Source: Pseudomonadota bacterium
GTDB taxonomy: Bacteria; Pseudomonadota; Alphaproteobacteria; Sphingomonadales; Sphingomonadaceae
Direction of reading: 5' to 3'
DNA: 64,000 bases
Assembly (NCBI GenBank): GCA_029550345.1
Contig: JAKPHK010000052.1
Location: forward strand, 1 to 64,000
Shown here: piece by piece, positions 27,026 to 33,270 of the stretch
Layout: every line of letters starts with the position of its first letter
How positions within the stretch are numbered: the first letter of the stretch is position 1
Notes under the pieces: model-generated
What the model was told of the DNA's origin: nothing
The model's input: the letters and a program-made list of their open reading frames with translations, nothing else
The model's database searches: none
Made by a program: the position numbers and the translations under genes

Positions 27026-27439
27026 TCAGTTGCCTGCGGCGATCCGCGCGGCGGTTTCGCGGATCAGGGCGATCATGTTGGGTACGCCCTGGGTGCGGTT
27101 CGAGGACAGTTGGTTCCTGAGGTCGAAGGGTTCAAGCAGTGCCGCGATGTCTGTTCCGGCAACTTCGGCGGCGGGGCGATCCTGCACCGCGGCGACAACC
27201 AGCGCGACGATCCCCTTAGTGATCGCGGCGTTGCTGTCTGCCAGAAAGTGCAGCGTGCCATCGGGTGCTTGCATCGGATAGACCCAGACGCTGGCCGAAC
27301 AGCCGCGCACCAGTGTCGCGTCGGTCTTGAGCGGGTCGGGCATTTCTTCCAGATCGCGGCCCAGCTCGATCAGCAGGCGATAGCGTTCATCGCCCTCAAG
27401 GAATTCGTACTCATCTGAGATGTCTGACAGGCTGCGCAT
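27026..27439 (-). CDS. sufE: SufE-family cysteine desulfuration protein
   Basis: 137-residue SufE, which accepts sulfane sulfur from the cysteine desulfurase SufS on a conserved cysteine. The active Cys is in TLVRGCSASVWV near residue 46; LLIELGRDLEEMP and the C-terminal SSNRTQGVPNMIALIRETA also fit. It lies 36 bp after the last small gene of the psp cluster on the same strand, so read-through from the psp operon is possible. No other suf gene is present. Confidence 0.94.
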   Translation of the reverse strand: MRSLSDISDEYEFLEGDERYRLLIELGRDLEEMPDPLKTDATLVRGCSASVWVYPMQAPDGTLHFLADSNAAITKGIVALVVAAVQDRPAAEVAGTDIAALLEPFDLRNQLSSNRTQGVPNMIALIRETAARIAAGN

Positions 27440-27475
27440 GGCGCTGCCTCTAGCATGGGATGCGCGCGGCGCAAC

Positions 27476-27649
27476 TCAGCCGGAAAGGCCACCCGGCCGG
27501 GTCAGGGCATAAAAGATCACGTAAAGCCACGACAGCACCCCGTGGACGATCGCCCAGACGATCGACTTGTTGACGCTCCAGCTGATCGCCACCGCGATTG
27601 CGGAACCAAGTCCGATCCCGGCCTTGGCGGCATCACGCTGTGAGCTCAC
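27476..27649 (-). CDS. 57-residue membrane protein, end of psp cluster
   Basis: Short ORF beginning with GTG at 27649 that overlaps the preceding stop as GTGA. It reads SSQRDAAKAGIGLGSAIAVA, ISWSVNKSIVWAIVHGVLSW, LYVIFYALTRPGG: an amphipathic N-terminus and one or two membrane helices. I recall similar small proteins with a SWSxNKSIxWAIxHGxxSWxYVxY pattern in many bacteria, so it is likely real. Its coupling to the PspB-like gene upstream suggests an envelope-stress role. No function is established. Confidence 0.72.
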   Translation of the reverse strand: MSSQRDAAKAGIGLGSAIAVAISWSVNKSIVWAIVHGVLSWLYVIFYALTRPGGLSG

Positions 27650-27879
27650 AGATCAACTCCCGCAGCGATGGCTTCGAGCTTGCGGATCCGTTCCTTGAGA
27701 TCGGCGATCTCGATCCGGGCGGCTCCGCTGCCGACCCCGCCTTCGATCTCGGGGCGGTGCAGGTCCAGCTCGCGGGTCTTGAGCTGGAGCCAGCCCTGCC
27801 AGCCGCGGAGGCTGGCCAGGGCAAAGATCGCCACGGCCATCAGGCCCGAAATGGCGGTCAGAAGAGTGTCGCTGGTCAT
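27646..27879 (-). CDS. PspB-like small membrane protein (copy 6, shortest)
   Basis: 77 residues: an N-terminal membrane helix (LLTAISGLMAVAIFALASL), a linker, and a short coiled coil IADLKERIRKLEAIAAGVDL. The LKERIRKLEAI core matches the ERIxxLExI helix of PspB, but the TD...EIExLR extension of its neighbours is missing, so it is the most reduced paralogue. It lies 27 bp after copy 5 and overlaps the 57-residue gene downstream. Confidence 0.75.
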   Translation of the reverse strand: MTSDTLLTAISGLMAVAIFALASLRGWQGWLQLKTRELDLHRPEIEGGVGSGAARIEIADLKERIRKLEAIAAGVDL

Positions 27880-27906
27880 GGCTGTTCTCCCTGAAGTCCG
27901 GCGCGC

Positions 27907-28212
27907 TCAGCGATCGCGCAGGCTTTCGATCTCATCAGCAAGTTGCCGGGTCTGGCGCTGGTTCGAACTGTTGGTATCGGTGGCGATCCGTTCCAGCACG
28001 TGGATCCGTTCGCGCAGCGATTCCACTTCCTGCTGCAATTCCGCTTCGCGCGGGCTGGGCACGGCCTGATCAGGCTGCGGTGCATGACCGCCCCGCCCAC
28101 GTCGGCGAAACCCATGCGAGGTATCACTGCTGCCGCCGCGCAGGCGCTGCGACTTCAGCGAATAGAAAGCGCCGATCCCGGCGATGACGACAAGGGCGGT
28201 TCCAAGGTCCAT
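27907..28212 (-). CDS. PspB-like membrane coiled-coil protein (copy 5)
   Basis: 101 residues: N-terminal helix MDLGTALVVIAGIGAFYSL, a basic glycine-rich linker (RRRGRGGHAP), then a coiled coil (EAELQQEVESLRERIHVLERIATDTN) and terminal ADEIESLRDR. The VLERIATD and EIESLR elements are shared with copies 1-4. The ATG at 28212 gives a clean membrane N-terminus; the longer open frame to 28449 is a shadow of copy 4. It starts 16 bp after copy 4. Confidence 0.78.
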   Translation of the reverse strand: MDLGTALVVIAGIGAFYSLKSQRLRGGSSDTSHGFRRRGRGGHAPQPDQAVPSPREAELQQEVESLRERIHVLERIATDTNSSNQRQTRQLADEIESLRDR

Positions 28213-28228
28213 TCTCGGTCTCCGGCAA

Positions 28229-28507
28229 TCAGTTGGTTTTCGCGCTTTCGCGCAGATCTTCGATCTGGGCGGCAAGATTGCCGGACTTGTCGGTGGCGAT
28301 CCGCTCAAGCACACGGACCCGGTGTTCGAGCCGCTCGATCGTCGCATCGCGTTCCGGCGCTGCGGCAGACTGGCCGGAGCCGGCCTTGATCTGTGCCATC
28401 CGTTCCTTGTGCTCCAGTCGGCGGCGGAAATGGTTGGCGAGAATTGCAACGATCGCCACCAGTCCGCCCATGGCCGCGACCAATCCCATGAAGTCGCCGA
28501 AGCTCAT
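28229..28507 (-). CDS. PspB-like membrane coiled-coil protein (copy 4)
   Basis: 92 residues: helix MGLVAAMGGLVAIVAILANHF, a basic juxtamembrane stretch RRRLEHKERMAQIK, and a coiled coil RDATIERLEHRVRVLERIATDKS followed by LAAQIEDLRES. The last part is nearly identical to copy 3 (VLERIATDKSxNLAAQIExLR), so these two look like the most recent duplication. The ATG at 28507 overlaps the stop of copy 3 (ATGA). Confidence 0.8.
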   Translation of the reverse strand: MSFGDFMGLVAAMGGLVAIVAILANHFRRRLEHKERMAQIKAGSGQSAAAPERDATIERLEHRVRVLERIATDKSGNLAAQIEDLRESAKTN

Positions 28508-28803
28508 TGCGCCTTCTCCCCAACACCGCGCAGGTTTTCGATCTGTGCGGCAAGGTTGACTGATTTGTCGGTGGCGATGCGTTCGAGCACGATCACGCGG
28601 TCTTCGAACATCGCCAGGCGTTCTTTCAGTTCGGCGTTTTCGGCCTTCAGCGCCGAAACTTCCTTGCCGCCGCGATCGCTCTTGCCGCCCCATTCATCCT
28701 CAAGCGGATAGCCGTGGCGGGCGCGGATCCAGTTGTTGATCACCCAGCCCGCCGTGCTGATGCCGACGATGAAGATGATGAATTCAGGAGAGCCCCAGTT
28801 CAT
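28504..28803 (-). CDS. PspB-like membrane coiled-coil protein (copy 3)
   Basis: 99 residues: helix FIIFIVGISTAGWVINNWI, then RARHGYPLEDEWGGK, which resembles the KNGYPL...WG linker of copy 2. The coiled coil (VSALKAENAELKERLAMFEDRVIVLERIATDKS) is followed by LAAQIENLRG. The ATG at 28803 overlaps the stop of copy 2. The family link to PspB is based on the arrangement of one membrane helix plus an RxxxLExI helix. Confidence 0.8.
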   Translation of the reverse strand: MNWGSPEFIIFIVGISTAGWVINNWIRARHGYPLEDEWGGKSDRGGKEVSALKAENAELKERLAMFEDRVIVLERIATDKSVNLAAQIENLRGVGEKAQ

Positions 28804-29138
28804 TGCACGTCTTTCTTTTCGATCCGCAGCGCCTCGATCTCATGCGTCAGGCGGTATCCGCTGTCGGTGACGATTCGCTCGACGTTGCCGAGCCGGTCCT
28901 TGAGGCTGCCGATCTGGGCGCGCAGCTCGGCGTTTTCCTGGCTGAGCAGCTTGATCCGCTCACCATCCTCGCTGGTGGTCTTGGGATAGACTGCCTGGCC
29001 CCAGGCGCCGCTGAGCGGATAGCCGTTCTTGATCTTCATCCGGTTGGAATAGATCACGCCGCCAGTAATGATCGCGACGATGATCGCGGCGCCGGGAATG
29101 ACCATGCCCAGCAATTGCAAAACCTGTTCGGGACTCAT
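28800..29138 (-). CDS. PspB-like membrane coiled-coil protein (copy 2)
   Basis: 112 residues: N-terminal helix (VIPGAAIIVAIITGGVIYS), linker NRMKIKNGYPLSGAWGQ, and a long coiled coil (GERIKLLSQENAELRAQIG, SLKDRLGNVERIVTDSGYRL) ending in THEIEALRIEKKD. Its ATG overlaps the stop of copy 1 as TGATG, and its own stop overlaps copy 3, so copies 1-4 form a chain of overlapping frames. Confidence 0.8.
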   Translation of the reverse strand: MSPEQVLQLLGMVIPGAAIIVAIITGGVIYSNRMKIKNGYPLSGAWGQAVYPKTTSEDGERIKLLSQENAELRAQIGSLKDRLGNVERIVTDSGYRLTHEIEALRIEKKDVQ

Positions 29139-29419
29139 CAGCGCAGCTCCTGTTCACGCTTGTCGATCAAGGCCTCGACCTTGCGGGCATCGCGCAGCGC
29201 CTCGATCTGGCTGGCGACGTCATAGCCCTTGTCGGTGACGATCCGTTCCAGCACGCGCACGCGCTCTTCCAGTTCGCTGGTGTGGCTGGCGTATTGTGCA
29301 GCCTTCTCGGCGGTTTCCCTGACCCGCAGCTCGGCCATTTTGGTCTGATGCTTGGTCCAGACGATGAAGCTGACCATCAGGAACGGTGCCAAGGGTATCA
29401 GTAATGCAAGATTGTCCAT
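29138..29419 (-). CDS. PspB-like membrane coiled-coil protein (copy 1)
   Basis: 93 residues: helix LALLIPLAPFLMVSFIVW, then a basic stretch (TKHQTKMAELRVRETAEK) and a coiled coil TSELEERVRVLERIVTDKGY with DVASQIEALRDARK. The ATG at 29419, 28 bp after pspC, gives a normal membrane N-terminus; the open frame to 29536 overlaps pspC and is rejected. It is the first extra PspB-like gene after the canonical pspA-B-C trio. Confidence 0.82.
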   Translation of the reverse strand: MDNLALLIPLAPFLMVSFIVWTKHQTKMAELRVRETAEKAAQYASHTSELEERVRVLERIVTDKGYDVASQIEALRDARKVEALIDKREQELR

Positions 29420-29447
29420 TTCGTTTCCCCCACTCAGGAATGCGAAC

Positions 29448-29825
29448 TTACCGCAGTCGCTCGATTTCGGCCGAAAGCCGCGGGTTGCTGGTGACGTAAT
29501 AGGTTTCAACTTCGGCCAGCCGGCGGTCCAGCTCACGCAGGCGGCCCTTCACCTCCCGCGCGGTGCGGGTCGGGGACTGGCGCACGCCCTGCCAGAACTG
29601 CTGCTCCTGACGGTCACCGTACAGATGCGGCGGCTTCTTGTCGGCCAGCAGGCCGGTCAGGAAATAGAACGGCAGGATTGTGCCACCGGTCATGAAGATC
29701 AGGCCGACGAAGCCCAGCCGGACCCAGATCGAATTGACCCCGGTATAATCGGCGATCCCGGCGCAGACACCCATCCACTTGCTGTTGACCTTGTCGCGGT
29801 AGAATTTGGTGCGCGGGCTATTCAT
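29448..29825 (-). CDS. pspC: phage shock protein C
   Basis: 125-residue PspC. The N-terminal PspC core is TKFYRDKVNSKWMGVCAGIADYTGV with a hydrophobic segment (RLGFVGLIFMTGGTILPFYFLTGLLA). The cytoplasmic tail is a coiled coil RLRELDRRLAEVETYYVTSNP ending SAEIERLR, the same EIExLR ending found in the PspB-like copies. PspC senses membrane stress and relieves PspF inhibition by recruiting PspA. The gene lies 70 bp after pspB. Confidence 0.94.
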   Translation of the reverse strand: MNSPRTKFYRDKVNSKWMGVCAGIADYTGVNSIWVRLGFVGLIFMTGGTILPFYFLTGLLADKKPPHLYGDRQEQQFWQGVRQSPTRTAREVKGRLRELDRRLAEVETYYVTSNPRLSAEIERLR

Positions 29826-29895
29826 CTTTCAGTCCTCTTGTGTGGTGTCCGGGTCGCGTATCGGCGGGCAGATCGGGTCGTATTTGGGGTGACGC

Positions 29896-30195
29896 TCAAC
29901 GCCGCAGGCGGCTGGCCTTGAGCTTCTCAAGCTCGTCAAGTGCCGGGAGCTCGTGGCTACCGTCGGCGAGCTGACGATGGTTGCGGTAGTCGGGGTTTTC
30001 GGAAGCAACCAGCCGTTCGACCGTGTCCATCCGGTCCTCCAGCCTTCGCGACAACTGATAGAGTTCATCGAGCAGCGATTCATCGTCGTTGGTCAGGGTG
30101 GCGGCGGTTTTCCACTTGGTCATGTAGTGCAGGATCAACCACGGCAAACCGATGAAGATCGCGGGAATGACAATGATTTCGGTCGGGAAATCCAC
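29896..30195 (-). CDS. pspB: phage shock protein B
   Basis: 99-residue PspB with a GTG start at 30195, 3 bp after the pspA stop. N-terminal membrane helix (EIIVIPAIFIGLPWLILHYM), KWKTAATLT, then the cytoplasmic helix LLDELYQLSRRLEDRMDTVERLVASENPDYR, in which the ERLVASENPDYR segment matches the ExILDAEHPNWR signature of enterobacterial PspB. It carries a longer C-terminal tail (DELEKLKASRLRR). It partners PspC in signalling to the PspA-PspF switch. Confidence 0.93.
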   Translation of the reverse strand: MDFPTEIIVIPAIFIGLPWLILHYMTKWKTAATLTNDDESLLDELYQLSRRLEDRMDTVERLVASENPDYRNHRQLADGSHELPALDELEKLKASRLRR

Positions 30196-30198
30196 GGC

Positions 30199-30885
30199 TC
30201 AGCCCTCCTGCTCGCTGTCGCCCTTGAGGGCGCGCTTCATTTCTTCGAGCTCCGCATCGATCTTGTCCTGACCGGCCAGGGCGGCGATCTCGTCGGCCAG
30301 GCTGGGCTTGCCGCGGCCATCGGCCAGGCTCAGCGCATCAGCGCGGCCTTCGGCGTAATCGACCCGGCGTTCCAGCTGGTCAAACCGGGCCATCGCCTCG
30401 TCCACCCGCTCGCTCGCCAGCAGCGTGCGCAGCTTGACGCGGTTTTCGGCGCTTTCCAGCCGTGCGGCGATCGCGCCCTGACGGGCCCGGGCTTCGCGCA
30501 GGCGGTTCTGGAGCTTTTCGATGTCGAGCTCATAGGCGCGCAGCGCATCGTCGAGCACGGTGATTTCGGCCTTGAGCTGTTCGGCCATGTCGGCGGCCTT
30601 CTTCTTTTCGACCAGAGCGGCGCGGGCCAGATCCTCACGGTCCTTGGACAGCGCCAGCTGGGCCTTGTCGCCCCAGTCGGCCTGGAGCCGGTCAAGCTTT
30701 ACCGTATGGCGGTGCATTTCCTTCTGGTCCGCGATCGTCCGCGCCGCACTGGCCCGCACTTCGACCAGGGTTTCCTCCATCTCGAAGATGATCATCCGGA
30801 TCATCTTTTCGGGATCGTCGGCCTTGTCGAGCAGGTCGTTGAAGTTGGCGGCGATAATGTCACGAGTGCGGCTGAAAATGCCCAT
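30199..30885 (-). CDS. pspA: phage shock protein A
   Basis: 228-residue PspA/IM30 (ESCRT-III superfamily), which binds stressed inner membrane and also inhibits PspF. The N-terminal amphipathic helix is MGIFSRTRDIIAANFNDLLDKA, followed by DDPEKMIRMIIFEMEETLVEVRASAART and long coiled coils to residue about 190, with an acidic C-terminal helix (DAELEEMKRALKGD). The start at 30885 matches the family. The frame stays open without a stop to an ATG at 31104 that has an AGGTGG site, so a 73-residue N-terminal extension cannot be excluded. It follows the small gene at 31125 within the sigma54-driven operon. Confidence 0.95.
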   Translation of the reverse strand: MGIFSRTRDIIAANFNDLLDKADDPEKMIRMIIFEMEETLVEVRASAARTIADQKEMHRHTVKLDRLQADWGDKAQLALSKDREDLARAALVEKKKAADMAEQLKAEITVLDDALRAYELDIEKLQNRLREARARQGAIAARLESAENRVKLRTLLASERVDEAMARFDQLERRVDYAEGRADALSLADGRGKPSLADEIAALAGQDKIDAELEEMKRALKGDSEQEG

Positions 30886-31124
30886 CCAGGGTACTCCGGT
30901 GGAAGATGCAGTAGGGGTAGGGGTGCGGCGAAGACGTTCGACCTCGGCCTCAAAGCGCGAGGTGCGCTGGCGAGGGGCGGGGCCGATGGGGCCGAGGTCG
31001 TGGGCGGTCTGGGCCGGAACTCCCATGCGGCGGGGGGACTGGGTGCCGCCATCGGGGGTGGCTTGGGATTCCGGCCCAAGCGGGGAAAAGGGGTCATGTC
31101 CCATGTTACGGGCCACCTGCTGGC

Positions 31125-31283
31125 TCAAGCCTGCCCGGCCGCTTCGCCCGAAACCTGGGCGATGACGGTGGGCGACTGAACCTGGGCGGTCAGCGCCAGG
31201 ACGTTGAAGGTCAGCATCGCCGCGATCGAGATAACGATCGCCCGGTCGAGCTTGGTGGTGGACTTGATCAGGTTGGTGAACAT
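31125..31283 (-). CDS. 52-residue membrane protein, first gene of the psp operon
   Basis: Small protein with a basic N-terminus (MFTNLIKSTTKLDR), one hydrophobic segment (AIVISIAAMLTFNVLALTA) and a short tail. The ATG at 31283 has GAGGA 6 bases upstream and starts about 25 nt after the predicted sigma54 initiation site, so it would be the promoter-proximal gene of the psp operon. About 240 bp without another clear gene separate it from pspA. No homologue with a function is recalled. Confidence 0.68.
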   Translation of the reverse strand: MFTNLIKSTTKLDRAIVISIAAMLTFNVLALTAQVQSPTVIAQVSGEAAGQA

Positions 31284-31318
31284 GGTGTTCCTCACGGAAT
31301 TGGATTTGTTCACCTATC

Positions 31319-31334
31319 AGCAAGCCGCGTGCCA
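31319..31334 (-). promoter_or_regulatory. sigma54 (-24/-12) promoter of the psp operon
   Basis: On the reverse strand the sequence is TGGCACG-CGGC-TTGCT, an essentially perfect sigma54 promoter. Initiation is expected near 31308, upstream of the 52-residue gene and pspA. Divergent pspF starts at 31435. PspF-dependent, sigma54-driven psp expression is the established enterobacterial mechanism. Confidence 0.9.
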
Positions 31335-31362
31335 AATGCCGAAAATGGCGGTTTTGCGGGAT

Positions 31363-31420
31363 GGTCCCAACTGATCGACGAGCGACATATGGGAATTCTT
31401 GCGTGAAGTTGGGAATTTTC
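31363..31420. promoter_or_regulatory. candidate PspF enhancer boxes
   Basis: GGGAATT occurs at 31391 and again at 31411, exactly 20 bp (about two helical turns) apart, with a related inverted box GGTCCCAAC at 31364-31372. They sit 30-85 bp upstream of the psp sigma54 promoter, between it and pspF, where enhancer boxes for PspF are expected; PspF binding would also autoregulate pspF. Confidence 0.5.
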
Positions 31421-31434
31421 GCTATATATTGGGC

Positions 31435-32463
31435 ATGGAGCGCAACACCCAGTTCGTAGGCCAATCGACTGCCTTTCTGGATTCGGTCGAACGTGCCAGC
31501 CGCGCCGCGCCGATGGGCCGCCCGGTGCTGGTGATCGGCGAGCGCGGCACCGGCAAGGAACTGATCGCGGAACGCCTGCACCAGCTGTCGCGCCGCTGGC
31601 AGGAGCCGTTCATCACGCTCAACTGCGCGGCCTTGCCGGAAACCTTGATCGAGGCGGAATTGTTCGGTCATGAGCAGGGTGCCTTCACCGGTGCTACCAA
31701 AGCCCGCGCCGGACGGTTCGAGGAAGCCGACAAAGGGACGCTTTTTCTCGACGAACTGGCAACCCTCTCGATGGGCGCGCAGGAACGCCTGCTGCGTGCG
31801 GTCGAATATGGCGAGGTTACGCGGATCGGCTCTTCGCGCCCGGTCAAGGTTGATGTGCGGATCGTCGCCGCCACCAACGAGGACCTGCCGCGCATGGCCG
31901 ATGAAGGCCGGTTCCGCGCCGACCTGCTCGACCGGCTGAGTTTTGAGGTTATCACCCTGCCGCCACTCAGGGTGCGAGAGGGCGATATCCGGGTTCTGTC
32001 GGACTATTTTGGGCGGCGCATGGCGGCGGAGCTGCACTGGGACGCATGGCCCGGGTTCAGCGAAGCGGCTATGGCCGGGCTTGAGGATTACCAGTGGCCC
32101 GGCAACGTGCGCGAGCTCAGAAATGTGATCGAACGCGCGGTCTATCGCTGGGGTGACTGGGAAGAGCCGATCGCTCACGTGGTCTTCGATCCATTCGACA
32201 GCCCATGGAAACCCGCCCTGCTGCCGCGCGCTGAAACGGCCAAAGCCGATGCCGCGCCGAACCCGGCTGCGTCCGCCCGGAATCTCGATCAGGTCAGCGA
32301 TCTGAAGGCAGCGGTGGATGCCCACGAAAAGGCGATCCTGGAACAGGCACTGGCGCGCCACCGTTTCAACCAGCGCCAGACCGCCAAGGCGCTTGGCCTC
32401 AGTTACGATCAACTGCGCCACGCGATGAAAAAACATGGTCTGAGCGAACGGAACGGCGATTAA
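31435..32463 (+). CDS. pspF: PspF, sigma54 enhancer-binding activator of psp genes
   Basis: 342-residue AAA+ activator lacking an N-terminal sensory domain, as PspF does. Walker A GERGTGKE at residues 35-42, the sigma54-contacting loop GAFTGA at 82-87, Walker B TLFLDELATL, the R-finger region FRADLLDRL, and a C-terminal Fis-type helix-turn-helix (NQRQTAKALGLSYDQLRHAM). The SRRWQEPFITLNCAALPE stretch is nearly the E. coli PspF sequence. The ATG at 31435 (MERNTQFVGQS) fits the family. It is divergent from the psp operon; PspA should inhibit it without stress. Confidence 0.96.
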   Translation: MERNTQFVGQSTAFLDSVERASRAAPMGRPVLVIGERGTGKELIAERLHQLSRRWQEPFITLNCAALPETLIEAELFGHEQGAFTGATKARAGRFEEADKGTLFLDELATLSMGAQERLLRAVEYGEVTRIGSSRPVKVDVRIVAATNEDLPRMADEGRFRADLLDRLSFEVITLPPLRVREGDIRVLSDYFGRRMAAELHWDAWPGFSEAAMAGLEDYQWPGNVRELRNVIERAVYRWGDWEEPIAHVVFDPFDSPWKPALLPRAETAKADAAPNPAASARNLDQVSDLKAAVDAHEKAILEQALARHRFNQRQTAKALGLSYDQLRHAMKKHGLSERNGD

Positions 32464-32513
32464 AATACTGGTAACGCAAGGCGCGTAAATAGCGTGAGAT
32501 CAAGGGGGATCTT

Positions 32514-32840
32514 ATGGGCCAGTTCGCGCGTATTCTGCTTCTTTCGCCGCGGTTGACGGTGATGGTGTTCATGCTGATTTTCGGCGGGATCGGCGGGGCG
32601 CTGAGCCACAAGGAACCGGCCGAATACAAGACGAAGAACGCCTGGAGCAAGCAGAGCGCCGACAGCAGCTATACCGCGCAGGACCGCGCCGACGATGGCT
32701 GGGGCAGCGGCGCGCGCTCGGGCAACTCCACCTCACGCAGCCGGTCCGGGCCGACCACCCAGAAGGTCTGGGTCAACAGGGACGGCGTGATCTACGAAGA
32801 AGAAGACATCAAGGCCTTCGACCGGTCCGAATATGAATAG
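32514..32840 (+). CDS. membrane-anchored hydrophilic protein downstream of pspF
   Basis: 108 residues: one N-terminal membrane helix (RLTVMVFMLIFGGIGGAL), then a polar, Ser/Gly/Asp-rich low-complexity domain (WGSGARSGNSTSRSRSG) and a folded-looking end (KVWVNRDGVIYEEEDI). AAGGGGGA lies before the ATG. It lies 50 bp after pspF on the same strand, so co-expression is plausible. No family is recognised. Confidence 0.78.
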   Translation: MGQFARILLLSPRLTVMVFMLIFGGIGGALSHKEPAEYKTKNAWSKQSADSSYTAQDRADDGWGSGARSGNSTSRSRSGPTTQKVWVNRDGVIYEEEDIKAFDRSEYE

Positions 32841-32866
32841 GCGGCGGGCTTAGGGAGCGGTCGGCG

Positions 32867-33208
32867 ATGTCTCTGGGCGCTCTCTTCAAACGAACGATTG
32901 CCGCGCTGATCGGCTTGGTCCTGATCGGTACCTTCGCGCTGACCGCCGTGTACCAGTACATCGACAACAGCCCGGATGCGCAGGAGCGGATGAAGCTAAG
33001 CGTCGAGCGCGCGGAAATCAGCATCGATGAGGATGACGGCCTGTTGACCCGGCTGGGTGCACTGATCGCGGCGTGGTGGGATTCCGACAAACTCGTGGCT
33101 GAAGCCCGCGACGAGGAGCGTGAGGAGGCCAAGGCCCGGCGCGAACGCGATCGCTTCATGGATGAAACGCAAAACTATAACGACGATTACTACGGCGCTG
33201 CGGGCTAG
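32867..33208 (+). CDS. membrane-anchored charged helical protein
   Basis: 113 residues: helix RTIAALIGLVLIGTFALTAVY near the N-terminus, then SPDAQERMKLSVERAEISIDEDDG and a highly charged helix (ARDEEREEAKARRERDRFMDE) likely to form a coiled coil. It follows the previous gene by 26 bp. Membrane helix plus charged helix is reminiscent of the psp small proteins but lacks the LERI motif. Function unknown. Confidence 0.78.
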   Translation: MSLGALFKRTIAALIGLVLIGTFALTAVYQYIDNSPDAQERMKLSVERAEISIDEDDGLLTRLGALIAAWWDSDKLVAEARDEEREEAKARRERDRFMDETQNYNDDYYGAAG

Positions 33209-33270
33209 CGTCTGCCTTGACTTGGCAGGCCGGCACCGCTTTGTTCGCTTCAGACAAGGACAAGGGCGCC

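Noticed and set aside
30886..32436. Reverse-strand frame continuing from pspA through the pspF region
   Set aside because: Beyond about 31104 it is antisense to pspF and crosses the sigma54 promoter region; pspF has clear AAA+ motifs on the other strand.
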